A DNA stretch of 64,000 nucleotides. Source: Chalara sp. BL73 (Eukaryota > Ascomycota > Leotiomycetes > Helotiales). The stretch lies in NCBI GenBank assembly GCA_918026815.1, contig CAKJVC010000017.1:558001-622000 (forward strand), in the 5' to 3' direction. A model generated the notes under the pieces. The model searched no databases, had not been told where the DNA came from, and was given only the letters and a program-made list of their open reading frames with translations. Below, piece after piece: positions 24,951-36,215 of the stretch; position 1 is the stretch's first letter; each line of letters opens with the position of its first letter. A program made the position numbers and the translations under genes.

Positions 24951-26871
24951 ATGTCAATATCAGCGCACAATGACTCAGCAGAATCTCTGTATCGTGACCT
25001 TCCATCATATAGTACTGTTGCGTGCATTGGAGCAGGCTTATCGGCGGTTGGTCTGGGCGCACAACTCAAGCGCTGGTACGATTTCGATGATATAAAGTTC
25101 TTCGAGCGACATTCGGAACTTGGAGGTACATGGTGGGTCAATACATATCCAGGCGAGTACTTTTACTTCTCTGTTAACTTCGTGCTAATATATAACATCA
25201 CAGGATGCGCTTGCGATGTGCCGAGTGCTCTTTACAGTTATTCTTTTGAGCAGAACCCGAATTGGACAAAGCTTATGCCATCAAATGAAGAAATTCGAGC
25301 ATATGTAGTCGGCGTTGCAGAAAAGTACAATCTACCTGCCAAGATGAAATTTCAGTGTGAGGTAGAAAGATGTGATTGGCTTGAGGATGGGTCTCGTTGG
25401 CAATTACAAATTCGTGACCGAAATACGGGAAAAGCCTTCTTACATGAATGTCAGGTTCTATTTAGTGCTGCTGGGCAGTTAGTTCAACCTAGAGAGTTGG
25501 ATATCCCAGGCGTAGATTCGTTTGCAGGAGAAATATTCCATTCTGCACGGTGGAATCACTCGGTCGATCTCGAAGGTAAAGATGTAGTTGTTATCGGGAA
25601 TGGCTGTAAGTCTTCATCTGATCTAACATATGTCCAAGCGCTAACCACCTATAGGCACTGCCGCACAAATCGTACCTGCAATTGTATCAAAGACTAAAAG
25701 TGTTACTCAAGTGATCCGGACGAAGCATTGGATCTTCGAGGCACCGAATTTAAAGTACAGTCCATGGGTGAATTGGTGTCTCAGGAATATTCCCGGTGCT
25801 ATGGCTTTTCATCGGTTTGCCATATTTGTTATTGCTGAGTCAAGTGTTCCACTGTTCTACATGAACAAGATTGGTGCTCGAGCACGATTACATAGGCGCA
25901 ACGTTGTTGAGAAATATATGAAGGAGACCGCTCCAGAAAAATACCACGAGTTGCTAATCCCTGACTTTGATGTTGGTTGCAAGGTACGTAACCTTTCGTA
26001 GACTTATCCTGAACTCTGTTTCTAATATCACAAAGCGCCGAATCTTCAATGATGGCTACCTCGAAAGTTTACATGCCCCAAACTTGGACCTCACAGACCG
26101 GAAAATTCGCTCGATCGTACCCGAGGGACTAGCTACAGAGGATGGACTTATCAAGGCTGATGTCATCGTGCTTGCCAACGGCTTCAAAACTAATGAGTTT
26201 CTTGATCCCCTGCAAGTCCATGGCCGCAATGGACTCTCGCTCACACAACACTGGAAAATTTTTGGAGGCCCTTCCGCTTACAATTGTAGTGTCATGAGTG
26301 GTTTCCCCAATTTCTTCCTACTACTGGGGCCAAATGCTGCTACTGGACACACATCGGCTTTGATGGCGTCCGAAAAGTATGCTTGACTCTAGCTTTCATG
26401 ATACTTCTACTAACAGCATTTAGCATGGTAAACTATGCACTACGAATTTTAGCACCGGTCCTTTCCAACAGAGCTTCGAGCATAGAAGTTAAGTTCGATG
26501 CAGAGAAAAACCATGTCCTCTATATGCAAGAGGAATTGAAGAAACGGGTGTGGTCCGCAGGCTGCAAATCGGTATGTTAAAGCAGCGAAACCATTAAGCA
26601 TGAGAAACGGATCTGATTTTCGGATATAGTGGTACATCAAAGACGACAACCAATGGAATTCAATGTCGTACCCTTGGACCCAGGGATATTTCTGGTATCG
26701 TAGTCTTTTTCCTACATGGAGCGATTGGATTGTCAAGGTACAGCACCGTTTCTTGTTTCTTTTTTTTGTGAGAGTTATTCAAATTTGCTTCTTCTCTTTC
26801 TGAGTGGTAATGGTTTAATTACTGACCTACAGTTCATAGACGCCAAAACGAAGCCGTATATCACTAATTAA
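24951..26871 (+). CDS. FAD/NADPH monooxygenase, Baeyer-Villiger/FMO type
   Basis: Seven exons: 24951-25152, 25204-25605, 25655-25983, 26036-26376, 26424-26571, 26630-26737 and 26833-26871, giving 522 residues. Two Rossmann motifs are seen: FAD GAGLSAVG near residue 25 and NADPH GNGCTAAQ in the middle. GGTWWVNTYPGCACDVPS and NAATGHTS match the Baeyer-Villiger group. The fingerprint is atypical: FAGEIFHSARWN, with Asn where FxGxxxHxxxW(P/D) is usual. It would insert oxygen next to a ketone or hydroxylate a soft nucleophile. Intron 1 (25153-25203) uses a GC donor (AG|GCGAGT) and is 51 bp long without a stop, so unspliced transcripts would add 17 residues inside the motif region. The start is the ATG 21 codons before the FAD motif. 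Confidence 0.92.
25153..25203 (+). other. GC-AG intron, in frame and stop-free
   Basis: The donor is AG|GCGAGT and the acceptor is ATCACAG|G, with a GCTAAT branch-like element between. Splicing is needed to produce the conserved NTYPGCACDVP stretch. The 51-bp length keeps the frame if the intron is retained. Confidence 0.75.
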
Positions 26872-27554
26872 CCGGAATCTGTTATTAGGAATTCTGGCTT
26901 TATTTGTCGTATTAACCTCCAGAGTTAGTACCACATCTCTGAGAAGTGTGCAACAGAATTTTGTAGAATTAGCGAGATCCATTCTCAACTTTTGAATTTG
27001 TATTTATGAGCCTGTACTGTATTCACAGAGTTCTAGCTGCGTTGTTGTCGCAAAGAGGTTCATCGCACGATGGAACCTGTCACTTAAGACAAAAATAAGA
27101 AGTCATTAAAAATTGTATATTTTCACACGGACTATCATTTTTGTAAGTGAGCTTCACTGACAAGGAGAATCAAAACTGTTTTGGCTGTAGCAAGAGCTAC
27201 AGGCTCTACAGCACACCTGCGTCTATTTATGGCACTCAAGCCTAGATACCTTCCCCCTTCACAACCAGCCTACATATGGGAAAGCCCCAACGGCTATCCG
27301 CCATGATTAATTTGTTGTATAGTGAGGGAGGTTGGGGCCAATACCGAGATGAGTGATGAAAAAACCATCTGAGGAGGAATCACTACGGCAAATGCCAGAT
27401 ATGGGCAGACAGCTATCAATTTCTTGTAGATGTCCATTAAATCCAGCCAATAACCTTTAGCGTAGCCTCGTGTGCAAGTAGTCAAGCATACTCAATTTAC
27501 TTGGAATTAGTTTTAGAATAAGACTCAATTTTGTAGCTAAATTTAAGTATTAAA
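26872..27554. other. Convergent intergenic region, no gene seen
   Basis: This lies between the 3' ends of the convergent monooxygenase and amidohydrolase genes. It is AT-rich and presumably holds both 3' UTRs and poly(A) signals. No exon-like sequence is found. Confidence 0.5.
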
Positions 27555-28745
27555 TTACAGTTTCGCTGCGTCCTTAAGTATAGCCTCACCAAATGCATTT
27601 TCCCATTCCTTTCTTAGCCTCGGGAAGAGGCTCATTAAAGCATTTTTGTACGCGATATCTTGATTGATCTCCTTTTCCGTAAACTCCCCTGAAATTTCTG
27701 TGGATATAGCCCCCAAGGAGGCCGCCCCGCTATCGCCTGCTGTGTATGGGAAATCGGTTGCATGTATAAGTCGTGCTGACGGAAATCCAATGCCTTTCAC
27801 CAAAGCCCATTGCACGGGAAATGAAAGTGCGGTGTCAAAAAACATGTTTGATCCTTCTAATAAATCTCGCACATTACGGCCATCGTTGTTAGCCATGATG
27901 GTTTGATCGAGGGCACGACAGCGGTCGGCGAGGAAAGGAAATGCGCCTCCGTTATGAGCGAATAGAAAGCGAATGTTAGGGTACTTGGTGAGGGTTCCTG
28001 ACGTGAGAATACTGAGTATTGCACGAGCAGTATCAAAAGGAAACTCAATGACGACTAGAAATATTAGCATTCACGAAGCTTTCGGATGCACAAATGTATC
28101 ACCCACAGGGGGGGTAATCTAGTCCTTGAGCCATGTTCGTATCCCCTGGGTGGACGAATACTGTTGCAGATATTTTGTCAAGTTGTGCCCAAACTGGATC
28201 AAATAACGCGTCCCCAATGAATCTATGTCCATTTGAAGTAGCGACCGCGTACCCATCAGGTCTCAGCTCTTCTGTTTGAGTATTCTGAATAAAGTTTATG
28301 GACTGTTCAACATGTGGTAAAGGTATCATGGCGAATGCCCCTGGAATGATTATTATCACAGCCATTTAAACTTACAACAGAGACTAACCAAATCGTAGAG
28401 GGTTCTCCCTGATGTATTCCTGCTGGGATTTGTATGATTCAACACAAAGTGCGTAATATTTTTCGGCGGGCCATTGTGTATGCCAACAATTCTGGATACT
28501 AGGACTAATCACTGCAGTCTGAACTCCATACTCGTCCATGAAAGCAACATGTTCGCCTACTGAAGATGGAAATTTGAATTTTTGGTCTCCTTGCTGACCA
28601 GTAAACTCAGAGGCCAACTCGGGAACAGATGCTGGGAAAAAATGATGATGAGTCTGTTAATTTATTAGTTGACGCATACAAAAATGCTTAAGGACGAAAG
28701 TACATCGACTCGGCCAAGGCCAGTTATCTTCTTTGAGGCTGCCAT
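27555..28745 (-). CDS. Amidohydrolase_2 family enzyme (ACMSD/resorcylate decarboxylase-like)
   Basis: Minus-strand exons are 28745-28704, 28653-28389, 28340-28107 and 28054-27555, giving 346 residues. The short first exon encodes MAASKKITGLGRVD and splices to THHHFFPASVPELA, which supplies the metal-binding HxH. Downstream are HPGD, FAHNGGAFPFLADR and HATDFPYT, the other metal and catalytic residues of the TIM-barrel family. Members decarboxylate aromatic or muconate acids, or hydrolyse C-C or C-N bonds, with a Zn or Mn ion. The length matches the family. It diverges from the FA-hydroxylase-like gene, and their shared promoter has three GTTCCG copies. Together with the broken FAD hydroxylase it hints at aromatic or cyclic substrate breakdown. 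Confidence 0.92.
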
Positions 28746-29150
28746 ATTTAGAACACGATGCAATCTAGGCGGTTTCTTGAGCTTGATCTTCACTGATTTA
28801 TGGATGAGGTACACCTCAGTCTTGGCGTACGGAGGAGGTCCGAACTGGTTCCGATTTGCTTCACGATCCCGTTCCCGTTCCGTTCCGGGCCATGCCTCTT
28901 CTTCTCAAGCCCCTTGTATACAGCGCCTCTAAGCAGTGTGAGCACCACGCTTAGTATTTTGGAGAAGCAGGTTATTGCAACTCTGCTTGTGGAACTTGGT
29001 TGCAAGACAATAGGCACTTTCTTCCAAATGATGATTTATCAGCCTATAAATTAGCACAGACCTACACAATGATCACCTAGGAAAGAAAGTGGAAATAGAT
29101 CTTTTGGATTAAAAAACACCGCAAGACCATTCTAAATCTCGTACACGAAA
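28746..29150. promoter_or_regulatory. Divergent promoter with three GTTCCG sites
   Basis: GTTCCG occurs at 28848-28853, 28877-28882 and 28882-28887 (the last two overlap by one base), beside TCCGAACTGG. The region drives the amidohydrolase and the hydroxylase-like gene. The clustering of one hexamer is well above chance for 405 bases. Confidence 0.45.
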
Positions 29151-29936
29151 ATGTGCCACTTCTGGGCCCACTCGATCGAGCTTCTTGATCAATGCTGGGG
29201 ACATATCTATATCAACTATCAACCTTCAGTCATTGAATTTGTCTTTATGATTTTAATTCAGATTCTGGCATTTTGGATCCCAGCTACTATATACCTCAGC
29301 ACCGACGTGCTATTTCCAGCTTTCTCGCATAGACACAAAATCCAGTCAGAGCGTCGACAGCCAAGCTGGGAGCAGATCAGGCATTGCATCTGCTATGTAG
29401 GGCTCAACGAGTTAATCGGTATAGCTATTCAACTCCTTTTTCGGTACTTCTTCGGATTGGACAAGGCTCTCTTCACAATAACACGAGAATTCCCATCAAT
29501 CTCAACAATCGCCTTCGATTTTGTCTATGGCCTCCTTGCTCGAGAGGCGTCCTTTTATTATCTCCATCGCGCCTTTCATCACCCCAGGATATACGCGCAT
29601 ATCCACAAGAAACACCACAAATTCACGGCCCCAATGGCATTTGCGGCTCAATACGCACATCCGATCGAGCACCTACTAGCAAACGTTGCACCTATTGTTG
29701 TACCGTTAGCGATTCGAAGGGCAAACCTATTTTCATTCGCAATATTCGCGGGATTTGAGTTGTGGGAAGCGGCAGCGGATCACAGCGGTTACGACTTTGT
29801 AAAGCTCCCACCTGCCGAAATTCACGATTTGCACCATGAGAAGTTTAGGGTCAACTACAGCACTCTTGGGATCATGGACTGGGTGCACGGGACGGATATT
29901 GTAGGTTGGGACAAGCCAAAGAAAACGTCTGAATAA
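29151..29936 (+). CDS. Fatty-acid hydroxylase/sterol-desaturase superfamily protein
   Basis: This single-exon integral membrane protein has 261 residues. The diiron histidine boxes are complete: HRAFH (HX3H), HKKHH (HX2HH) and HDLHH (HX2HH). Hydrophobic helices lie at about 27-50, 80-105 and around 170-200. The superfamily uses O2 and cytochrome-b5-type electrons to hydroxylate or desaturate lipids and sterols in the ER. It is shorter than Erg3/Erg25 and nearer to the small C-5/C-4 oxidase-like fungal proteins of unknown substrate. The ATG at 29151 gives a hydrophilic N-terminus before the first helix. It would add a hydroxyl in the proposed pathway. Confidence 0.9.
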   Translation: MCHFWAHSIELLDQCWGHIYINYQPSVIEFVFMILIQILAFWIPATIYLSTDVLFPAFSHRHKIQSERRQPSWEQIRHCICYVGLNELIGIAIQLLFRYFFGLDKALFTITREFPSISTIAFDFVYGLLAREASFYYLHRAFHHPRIYAHIHKKHHKFTAPMAFAAQYAHPIEHLLANVAPIVVPLAIRRANLFSFAIFAGFELWEAAADHSGYDFVKLPPAEIHDLHHEKFRVNYSTLGIMDWVHGTDIVGWDKPKKTSE

Positions 29937-30634
29937 TGGACTGTCAGGGCTAGTATCCATAGATGTCAAGCAGAATGGTGCCGCTTGAGTTTGGAATAAA
30001 CTTGAGCTGCGGGTTGTTGGAGGATAACTGGCATTTCCAGGTACCTGAAAGATTGTGAAGAGTAATTAAGACATGACATCCAATATAAGAGTTTTGTATG
30101 GTATCAGGGGTTATTATGCATTCATAACATGGTAGTTCATCGCACTGATATATATTTTACAAGAATAAGCTTGACATTCCATTTAGGAACATAACAGCTC
30201 CAGGTTCTTGCAATAATGTGTTACGTCAACAAAAGTACTTCCGAAACTCAAACTATCCGGTTTCCCCTACCTTCTTATCATTTTGCAATCTCCAGCGCGT
30301 AAGATTAGTAAGGACAGTCATGTGGTGGACACATGTCCAGCCATTTTGTATAGAAGCCCCTTTCCACCGGAACAGAGGTCTGATAATAGCCTGATTATCA
30401 TCCGAGTATGCGGGATCAGCTTGCCAACAAATCTGTTAGGTTCCAATATATCAAGCACACTAACTCTGCTAAAATATAGTTGGTAGTGTTAACTATAGCA
30501 TACGCAATGGATGTATCTCTAAGTAAATGACATTACGCCTTCATACATGTTGGAAAGCTGACTTTAAACTCGACTTTCACATTGGGAAATTCGATTAATT
30601 TAGGGTAAAATGGAAGCGTGTATATTAAACACAA
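29937..30634. other. Convergent intergenic region, no gene seen
   Basis: This AT-rich 3' region lies between the hydroxylase-like gene and the alcohol oxidase. A 67-codon open frame near 30283 shows no coding features. I find nothing else. Confidence 0.5.
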
Positions 30635-33109
30635 TTACAACATCGCAGATATTCTCGGTCTGTCTGCCTCTATATCTTTACATATGTTTCCCGATATCCA
30701 ATCTGCGATTGCCATCACAGTCACCATCGGATTCACGCCACTTGCGCTAGGAAAGACGCTTGCATCACAAGCCCATAGGTTCTTCACACCCCATACCTTG
30801 CCAGAAGGATCAACCACGCTGCTGCTTTTATTAGTTCCCATTCGGCAGGTGCCCATCTGATGTGCATTTCCAAATTTTGTATGGGGTGACGGCAGACCCG
30901 TACGTTGTACAAGGGAGACCCAAACCTCAAATTCTTGCATCTCCAGGTCAGCTTTCGCTTCGGTGCTGGTAGGCCCATGTCCTTGGGTATCGTTTGCTGC
31001 TTGGCTATTGCCTGGAACACTCCTACGTATGAAAGGTGGCACTCCGGCTGTCATAACGTGAATTTCCCTTGCACCTGTGGCAAAAAGCATTCGAGCTGTT
31101 GCAATCTGGCCGATAAGGAGATGAGATCTATCGAAGACGGACGGCGAATATGTGACGCGTGGCTCACCAGTTACGGGATCAGGGTAGATATTGCCTGGAT
31201 CGCGGTCCCTAGCGATTGTGATGTAATGGTTCATGTGTTTGTACCGAAGAAAGTTCCGTTTCATGTGTGTCCCAGATATCCAAGGATAAAAGGAGAGAGA
31301 CATCGATGGCGTCCTAACCAAAGGTCAAAATCACTTGCAGATTACACCATTCAAGAGAGAAGTCCTCTACTCACATGCAAGTTGCTTCGATTTTGACTCC
31401 GTGGCCATTGCCATCCAGATTCTCAAACTCAGAGCAGACCGAAGTCAATATTCCGCCTTCCCAGGGATTGGCTTCCTCTTCGAATATTCCTGATGTGAAG
31501 ACCACGGGGTGAGCATAGAAGTTGCGACCAATATTGGGATTCTAAACAATGTCAGAAGAGCTGTTAAGGGAAGTGCTAAGCAGATATTAGCATGTTGAGA
31601 GCAAATGACCTTAATGCCACTATTTAAGAGCAAGACGGGACTCCACAGCGTGCCGGCTGAGAGAACGATTCGTTTTGCCCGAATGCGTAGCGCGCACGAG
31701 TGCCTGTTAGGACCGTCGAATCCACCCCGATCATCTCTTGAGACCCATATTCCTTCGACGCCGAGCGCAACCTTTTTTCCTGCTTTGTGCTCAAACAGAA
31801 TCTTATTGACTTGAAATCCCTCTACAAATCTCGCTCCGCATTTCGCTGCATCAGGAAGCCAAGCATTCACAGGCCCTAACTTTTCTGTCGATGCACACCC
31901 GTGGCTACAAAAGCCGTCAAAATGCCTCTTGCCGCCAGTATTCTGTGGCACTGCATATGCGCGGTATCCAAGTCGCCTCGCTCCCTCGAGCAATATTGCG
32001 TTTCCATGATTGTGAACAATTTGATCTGCAGACACGCCCATCCGAACGCAGACACGGTCAAGGCAATCCTGAAATTTAGAGCTTTCAAAAAACTTCAATC
32101 CCTGTTTTGACCATTCCTTGCGAACATAAGCCTGCGTTTGCAAGCTGGCACTCCAATTCACTGTGCCTCCGCCGCCCCAAGTTGAGCCCGCAGCGACGGA
32201 TATGCTCCCATCATGGGAAGGAACAAATTGGCCTCTTTCAAACATATGGATCGAGGAGTCTCTTTCAGACATCGGGAACTGCTCCGGTTTGTGGTAGTAG
32301 CCTTTGTCCACTACCATGACACGTTGTCCAGCTTCAGCAAGCTTTGCTACAGCGACGGCACCACCACAACCAGATCCTATAATAAGCACATCTGTCTCAA
32401 GCTCTGCAAGAACAGAATCATTTCTAAACTGCTCAAATGTGAATTCATAGCCCTCAGCTAGCGTGACATGTTTTTGATTTGGAACACGTGGAAATCCAAT
32501 CGCGGGATAAAGTTTCAAACTAGACTTGATCCAAATGTTGATAAGAAGGAAAGAAAGCGAGAAGAAAGCATCACGTAAGGGAGTAATGTAAGATGTGCTC
32601 CAGCCGCAAAGAATATTCTCTCGAATATGCAGAGGCTGTCTTCGGAATGGAACAGAATATCCTGTGGCGATCAGGCAAGTGAATTTGTTGCTACGCTTTG
32701 TCAGAATACTTGTAACTACTCGGAAGTATGTATCATACTTTAGTAACTTCATGAGACTACCGATTTTATTCCTCGTATCTTCATGGAGATACTCTGCAAT
32801 AACTCGCCTGATCAAATCAGTCGAGGCAGCGGATGCATTTTCTTCGAAATATTCTATCAATTTTTGATCTTGTAAATGATTCCCTGTCATATATTCCAGA
32901 TCATCATCAAGTCCAAAAGCTTCCTTGGCGGAAGATGAAATGTTTGATGTGTTGCCAGACCGTGAGAGTGTTATCGAAGGGACGAAAGTGTCCGCAATTG
33001 AAAGAAGGGTTTCCCACTGTTCTTTGTTGAATGATGTCGATTTCGTGACTTTCGCAGGTTGAATCTGCAGGGGTTGGCGACAATATAGATCATCTGGGTG
33101 GGCTGACAT
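30635..33109 (-). CDS. Long-chain fatty alcohol oxidase (GMC flavoprotein)
   Basis: Minus-strand exons are 33109-31610, 31541-31375 and 31313-30635, giving 781 residues. After about 230 residues of the FAO-specific N-terminal region, with a membrane-like segment (FFSLSFLLINIWIKSSLKL), comes the FAD motif GSGCGGAVAVAKLAEAG, then AGSTWGGGGTVNW and, near the end, the active-site GNAHQMGTCRMG and the PSASGVNPMVTVMAIADW segment. FAO1-type enzymes of yeasts oxidise omega- or long-chain alcohols to aldehydes with O2, giving H2O2, in microsomes or peroxisomes. It has a family-typical length and is intact. It is a logical step after ester hydrolysis or P450 hydroxylation in this locus. Confidence 0.94.
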
Positions 33110-34547
33110 GATAAAATAAACAAGTTAGGCAAAACAGCAGGCAGGAAGTCGCCTAAGAATGAAGAGACTTTTGCCAAGTATAGGAATTCAGATCCCGTGG
33201 CACTTTTTATCTTTAGTGCTCTCTCGTCCCTAGGATCTGATATAGAATATAAACTAGATACGCGATTTTTACATTCGTGGGGCCTCGGATCATTCCGACG
33301 GCTCCGGCGCTACTCCACATCCCGTAACCGTGCTTAATACGGGGCACGGGTATTCGTAACACCAGGAATGGCAAGCTTACTGCGTCCGTGCCTCATTTAA
33401 CAAAAGGCACAATTCGTTCAATTGCTTGGAACACTCATGTTTACCACTGAAAAATCGTTATGCGTAAACGATGCGTTATTTGAGGCATCTTAGTGGATCC
33501 CACCCTACCTTCTGGCGAAGTTTAAGAACTCAACGAACTCTCGAAGGGCCTATGCATTAGGTCTAAACGTCAAAACCCGACCCACGGGGGTCCTAGTATA
33601 CGAAATGACAATTTAAGCAGTAGCTTTGTGTCTTGTGAACACCTGAGAACTAGCATTCTGTTACTAGCTTATCGACTAGAACACTGTGCTTAAACACGAG
33701 CCCTGATTTATCGTTAATACCACAACCACTTGCGGCTGGAACGTCTACTGCCTAGTCTTTCCTTTTAATACAACTGGTAACATAATGTACCTAGAATCTA
33801 ACAAGTAAGGCATGTGCTCGGTGGCTAATAACAATTTGTTTTATCTCTTTTGTTCCCTAAGCATCTCGTCTTTCCTAAGCTATCCTTGACCTTTGTCTAC
33901 ACTTTTACGTTTTTCGGCCTATCACCTTTTGACGGGAAGAAAGTTGCCGGCCAACAACCTTTGCAGATTTTCTTCTTTCTCGTATTGAGTATTTATCGAT
34001 GGAAGCTACAATGAGCGGATATTACCTATTCTTCAAGCGTCCAAGCTCTTTGGAGGAGAAAGCATGGACGACAGCAAGATGCCCTAGCACGTATGAACCC
34101 CATGTGCTATCCGTCCACAAGTACAGTACCAAAGGGAACGGAATCATGAAACTACGCACAGACTTGGCGACTTATCTCTTTATCTCCTTTCGTATCGTAT
34201 TGAAGAATAGGCTTGAGGTTGTCCCACCTGTGCACGTGGATTGGATGTTGGTGGTGGTCAGCAATTGGTTGGCGAAAAGGAAGGAACGATTGGCCAAAAG
34301 GGGGTTACATACAATAATAATACGCCGCCTCATGACTGAACTGTCAGCTGCTCTTTCCTACCTTGGATATCGTCTTCACGAAACCATTTTCTCCGCTCTC
34401 CTTTCATTTCATAACGTTCTTCTGTCCTCCGCTACCAACACGAAAGTAAACATGACCGTACTTGATTCCTCCTCATGAACAAAGACCGCGAATAAAAGCG
34501 TATACTCCCACTTCAAGTCAAGTAATTCAAGCTTCAATATAGATTAA
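33110..34547. other. Divergent promoter region between alcohol oxidase and P450
   Basis: About 1.4 kb. CGG-rich words such as TTCCGACGGCTCCGGCG occur at 33291-33310, upstream of the oxidase. An open frame of 159 codons starts with an ATG at 33999, but it has no recognisable domain, odd composition and no splice partners, so I do not call it a gene. The remainder is AT-rich. Confidence 0.4.
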
Positions 34548-36215
34548 ATGACGCAATTTGGAACACAAAGCCTCGCGGTCATGCTTGGCTATCCGACCTT
34601 GACCATCTTCGCCTTTCTAGCATGTTTTTCTGACATGTTTCAATATACTATTGCTAACAATCTCCTAGATTCTCGCCAGCTGTGCATCGTATCTTGTGTA
34701 TAATCTCTACTTTCACCCGCTCCGGGGATTTCCAGGGCCGTTCTGGTCGGCCGCCACGCACTTCCCATACCTCCACTCACTCATTTCCGGGAGAATTTCT
34801 TTCGACGTTCTTGAGCTACACGAACGCTACGGAAATGTCGTGAGAATTCGGCCCAACGAGCTCTCGTATAACAACGCCGATGCCTGGAAAGATATCTACG
34901 GCAAGGCTGGATATCCAGGCTTAGAAAAGGACCCGGTATTCTTTGGTGCCCAAAACCCCCCAAGTGGGATCAGTAGCATCCTCACTATTGACAATAACAA
35001 TCATCCTCGAATGCGTCGCCTGCTCAATCATGCCTTCTCTGAAAAAGCACTTCGTGAACAAGAACCTCTCGTGAAAGTCTACATCGACCTTCTAATCCAA
35101 CAACTTCGGGATCGTTGCAACAAAGGAGAAAACCAGCAAGACATGGCTGCATGGTACTGTTGGACAACTTGTGATATTTTTGGTGATCTGATGTTTGGCG
35201 AGTCTTTCGGATGTGTTGCCACTGCTACTCACGATTCTTGGATCAAATTAGCCTCTGGATGGGTAAAAGTCGGTACGATATTTACAGCGGTATGTGGATT
35301 AATACCTGGTATCCAAGAATTGCTTCTCTGGCTTGCACCTAAGAGAATTATGGCCATGAGGCTACGACACCATGATTTCATCGTCTCTAAGCTCAAAAAA
35401 CGCCTCCAACAGTCAATAGATCGCGCAGATATAATATCCTACATTTTGAGACACAATGACGAGCGTGAAGGAATGACACTCGGTGAAATTGAATCCAACG
35501 CAAATCATATGACAATCGCTGGTGCCGAGACAACCGCGACATTGTTAGCAGGTGTTACTTATTACTTGCTGAAGAGTCCAGAAGTATTGGAGAAGGTCAC
35601 TGCTGAAGTTCGGGGAACATTCAAGGAGGAGAAAGAAATCACAATGGTCAGCGTGCAGTCCTTGAAGTACATGTTAGCTGTTCTGAATGAAGGCTTTCGA
35701 ATGTATCCTCCCGTTCCCACTGTTTTACCACGAGTCACTACTGGTAACGGTGCAATTGTTAACGGTCGATTGGTACCTCCAAATGTAAGTCCTCCTTCAA
35801 GCACTGACGAATTTATAGCCTACGCTGACGTTCTATAATAGACCTTACTAGGAGTCAATCAATGGGCTGCCTACCAATCCACTGCGAATTTCAAAGATCC
35901 AAGCTCGTTCGTTCCTGAGCGCTGGCTTGGCGATGCAAGATTTGAATCCGACAATAGGGACGTCCTTCAGCCTTTCTCATACGGAACTAGAAACTGCATT
36001 GGCAAAAAGTACTTCTGTCCATTAACACTCTATCCAGCATGGCTAACCGCAAATATAGTCTCTCCTATGCTGAAATGAGGCTTATTCTTGCCCATGTTCT
36101 GTGGAACTTTGATATTGCTCTGGCTTCTTCATCTGAGAGTTGGAACAAGCAGAAGATGTATGGTCTGTGGGAGAAGGGACCTTTGAATGTAGTTTTGGTG
36201 AATGCAGCGCGCTGA
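34548..36215 (+). CDS. Cytochrome P450 monooxygenase
   Basis: Exons are 34548-34636, 34680-35784, 35842-36008 and 36059-36215, giving 505 residues with a closed frame. An N-terminal hydrophobic anchor precedes VYNLYFHPLRGFPGPFW, the proline-rich hinge of microsomal fungal P450s. Later motifs are the I-helix AGAETTAT, the K-helix EGFR (ExxR), PERW, and the heme-binding FSYGTRNCIGK with the Cys ligand at about residue 450. It resembles the isotrichodermin C-15 hydroxylase/benzoate-hydroxylase-like clans. The substrate is unknown. The first exon and its 43-bp intron are the weakest part: the donor GTTTCA is poor. It marks the right end of the oxidative block. Confidence 0.9.

Noticed and set aside
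33999..34478. 159-codon open frame with ATG upstream of the P450
   Set aside because: Unusual composition, no domain, no introns that extend it, and it occupies the P450/oxidase promoter.
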